Assembly: GCA_030620925.1 (NCBI GenBank) | Contig: JAUXIQ010000093.1 | Coordinates: 1-7,245 of the forward strand | Source of the DNA: Nitrospinota bacterium | Lineage (GTDB): Bacteria > JAUXIQ01 | Length of the DNA: 7,245 nt | Direction: 5' to 3' | Shown here: in pieces, positions 6,171 through 7,245 of the stretch | How positions within the stretch are numbered: the stretch's first letter is position 1 | Layout: the number at the start of each line of letters is the position of its first letter | Notes under the pieces: generated by a model | Seen by the model: only the letters and a program-made list of their open reading frames with translations | What the model was told of the DNA's origin: nothing | Database searches by the model: none | Made by a program: the position numbers and the translations under genes

Positions 6171-6204
6171 CGCCAATTTTCGGAGACGTGAAAATTGTTT
6201 GGCG
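6171..6204 (+). promoter_or_regulatory. Inverted repeat enclosing the tatA ribosome site and start codon
   Basis: CAATTTTC (6174-6181) is the exact reverse complement of GAAAATTG (6190-6197). The eight-base loop GGAGACGT holds the ribosome site GGAG (6182-6185), and the TTG start codon 6195-6197 pairs with CAA 6174-6176. Outer CGCC (6171-6174) can also pair with GGCG (6201-6204) across a bulge. In mRNA this would hide the start codon. It could alternatively be a DNA palindrome bound by a regulator. The repeat itself is certain; its role is inference. Confidence 0.65.
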
Positions 6205-6422
6205 GAAATGAGTTAGTTTTAATAATAGTCGCGGGGCTTCTTATTTTCGGGATCAAAAACGCTCCCCGAATCGGTTCCAGTTTGGGCAAGAGCATACAGA
6301 GTTTCAAACGGGCGTCGAAGGGCGCGGACGAAATAGATATTACTCCTATTGCCTCCGGCAAAGAGGAAGACGAGAAGGGAAGGGAACAGGAAACCGGCGA
6401 TGCCGGCGGTGGGCAGGAATAG
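6195..6422 (+). CDS. tatA: Sec-independent protein translocase subunit TatA
   Basis: TatA oligomers help form the passage of the twin-arginine translocase, which exports folded proteins across the cytoplasmic membrane together with TatC. The 75-residue product has the standard layout: a short N-terminus with polar Asn5 and Glu6, a membrane helix at about 6-19 ending in the conserved Phe18-Gly19 hinge, an amphipathic helix at about 23-41 (PRIGSSLGKSIQSFKRA), and an acidic, flexible tail. The usual FGPKKLP is here FGIKNAP, a mild variation. The start is TTG 6195 with GGAG 9 bases ahead; no other in-frame start keeps the family beginning MFGG. It is the first gene after a strong promoter and touches the rel start codon. 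No tatC is in the window. A TatB-like role cannot be excluded, but the shape is that of TatA. Confidence 0.93.
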   Translation: MFGGNELVLIIVAGLLIFGIKNAPRIGSSLGKSIQSFKRASKGADEIDITPIASGKEEDEKGREQETGDAGGGQE

Positions 6423-7245
6423 ATGATACACCTGGAAGACATCATTGATAAAGTCGAATCCTATTATCCCCAGGCAGATGTAGACAGCATCTGGAACGCC
6501 TACATGGTCTGCGCCAAGGCTCATCGCGGGCAGATGCGCAAGTCGGGGAGCGCCTATCTATCTCATCCTCTGGAAGTAGCCTACATTCTGGCCCAACTCA
6601 GGATGGACCCCACCACCGTAGCCGCCGGCCTGCTCCACGACATAATAGAAGACACCTCCATGAAGACCGAGGAGCTTCGTGAGTATTTCGGCGAAGAAGT
6701 AACGCAGCTCGTGGATGGAGTCACCAAGTTGACGAAGATGGACTTCAGCAGCAACGAAGAGCAGCAGGCGGAGAATTTCAGAAAGATGATTTTAGCCATG
6801 GCCAAGGATATCAGGGTCATCATCATCAAGCTGGCCGACAGGCTCCACAACATGCGCACTCTTGATCACCTTCCCGAGCATAAATGGCGGCGGATAGCCG
6901 GGGAGACGCTGGACATCTACGCTCCCCTGGCCAACCGGTTGGGAATAGGCTGGATAAAGTATGAGCTGGAAGATGCCGCTTTCAAACATCTCTGGTCTGA
7001 GGAATACCAGGAGATAAAGAGAAAGGTTTCGGCAAAACTGGAAGAGCGAAATGCGTATGTAAGTAAAATCACCGAAATAGTCTCCAAGGAAATGGAGAAC
7101 TCAAATATTAAAGGCCATATCGCAGGTAGATCAAAGCACTTTTACAGTATATTCGAAAAGATGAAGCGCCAGGATATAAGCTTCGAGGAAGTTTACGATC
7201 TTGTGGGTATCCGCGTCATCGCTTTTGCAATGCCCGACTGCTATA
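6423..7245 (+). CDS. rel: Bifunctional (p)ppGpp synthetase/hydrolase Rel, N-terminal part (3' end outside window)
   Basis: Rel enzymes make the alarmone (p)ppGpp from GTP or GDP and ATP, and hydrolyse it, to control the stringent response. The 274 residues visible contain the complete HD hydrolase domain and the beginning of the synthetase domain. Hydrolase signatures are AHRGQMRKSG (33-42), YLSHPLEVA (45-53, His48), LLHDIIEDT (70-78, with the HD pair at 72-73 and Glu76-Asp77) and KLADRLHNMRTL (136-147). Because the HD and ED residues are intact, hydrolase activity is expected, unlike E. coli RelA, where this site is degenerate. The synthetase starts at GRSKHFYSIFEKMKR (235-249) and EEVYDLVGIRV (255-265), with Asp259 matching the metal-binding aspartate of Rel enzymes. 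The later synthetase residues, TGS and ACT domains lie beyond the window. ATG 6423 follows the tatA TAG with no gap; AGGA at 6415-6418 is a close, weak ribosome site, so translation is probably coupled to tatA. Confidence 0.96.
   Translation, partial: MIHLEDIIDKVESYYPQADVDSIWNAYMVCAKAHRGQMRKSGSAYLSHPLEVAYILAQLRMDPTTVAAGLLHDIIEDTSMKTEELREYFGEEVTQLVDGVTKLTKMDFSSNEEQQAENFRKMILAMAKDIRVIIIKLADRLHNMRTLDHLPEHKWRRIAGETLDIYAPLANRLGIGWIKYELEDAAFKHLWSEEYQEIKRKVSAKLEERNAYVSKITEIVSKEMENSNIKGHIAGRSKHFYSIFEKMKRQDISFEEVYDLVGIRVIAFAMPDCY

Overview
The window is bacterial chromosomal DNA of roughly balanced base composition, with genes packed on the + strand. Eight protein genes are visible. Two run off the window: the 3' end of an mltG-type gene on the left and the 5' part of a rel (RelA/SpoT homologue) gene on the right. 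MltG, TatA and Rel point to a bacterium. Archease, MEMO and AmrS are frequent in archaea and in anaerobic or thermophilic bacteria, so an uncultivated anaerobic lineage is plausible (for example a deep-branching actinomycete, a Thermodesulfobacteriota or a Chloroflexota). I cannot fix the phylum from sequence alone. At least four of the eight starts appear to be TTG or GTG; with the less certain GTG proposed for archease it would be five.

Left part (1-1413): the C-terminal part of the endolytic murein transglycosylase MltG, then a promoter-like spacer, then a two-helix membrane protein of the DUF502 family. A stretch of about 380 bases (1414-1792) follows without a recognisable gene. Its right end carries an extended -10 promoter candidate.

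Central part (1793-6045): probably one transcription unit. It encodes archease (activator of the RtcB RNA ligase), a MEMO-family metalloprotein (AmmeMemoRadiSam protein B), the matching radical SAM enzyme (AmrS), an unrecognised single-span membrane protein with a TonB-like anchor motif, and an M20D-type amidohydrolase. Two expected partners are absent from the visible neighbourhood: RtcB for archease, and the AMMECR1 protein for MEMO and AmrS. The biochemical job of the AmmeMemoRadiSam trio is not established to my knowledge, so this is the least explained part of the window.

Right part (6046-7245): a clear rho-independent terminator follows the amidohydrolase stop codon directly. Two bases after its T-run begins a near-consensus sigma-70 promoter (TTGACA, 18 bases, TATATT). 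It drives tatA and then rel, which abut without any gap. The tatA translation start lies inside a strong inverted repeat: the ribosome binding site is in the loop and the TTG start codon is in the stem, which suggests translational control of TatA and perhaps, by coupling, of Rel.
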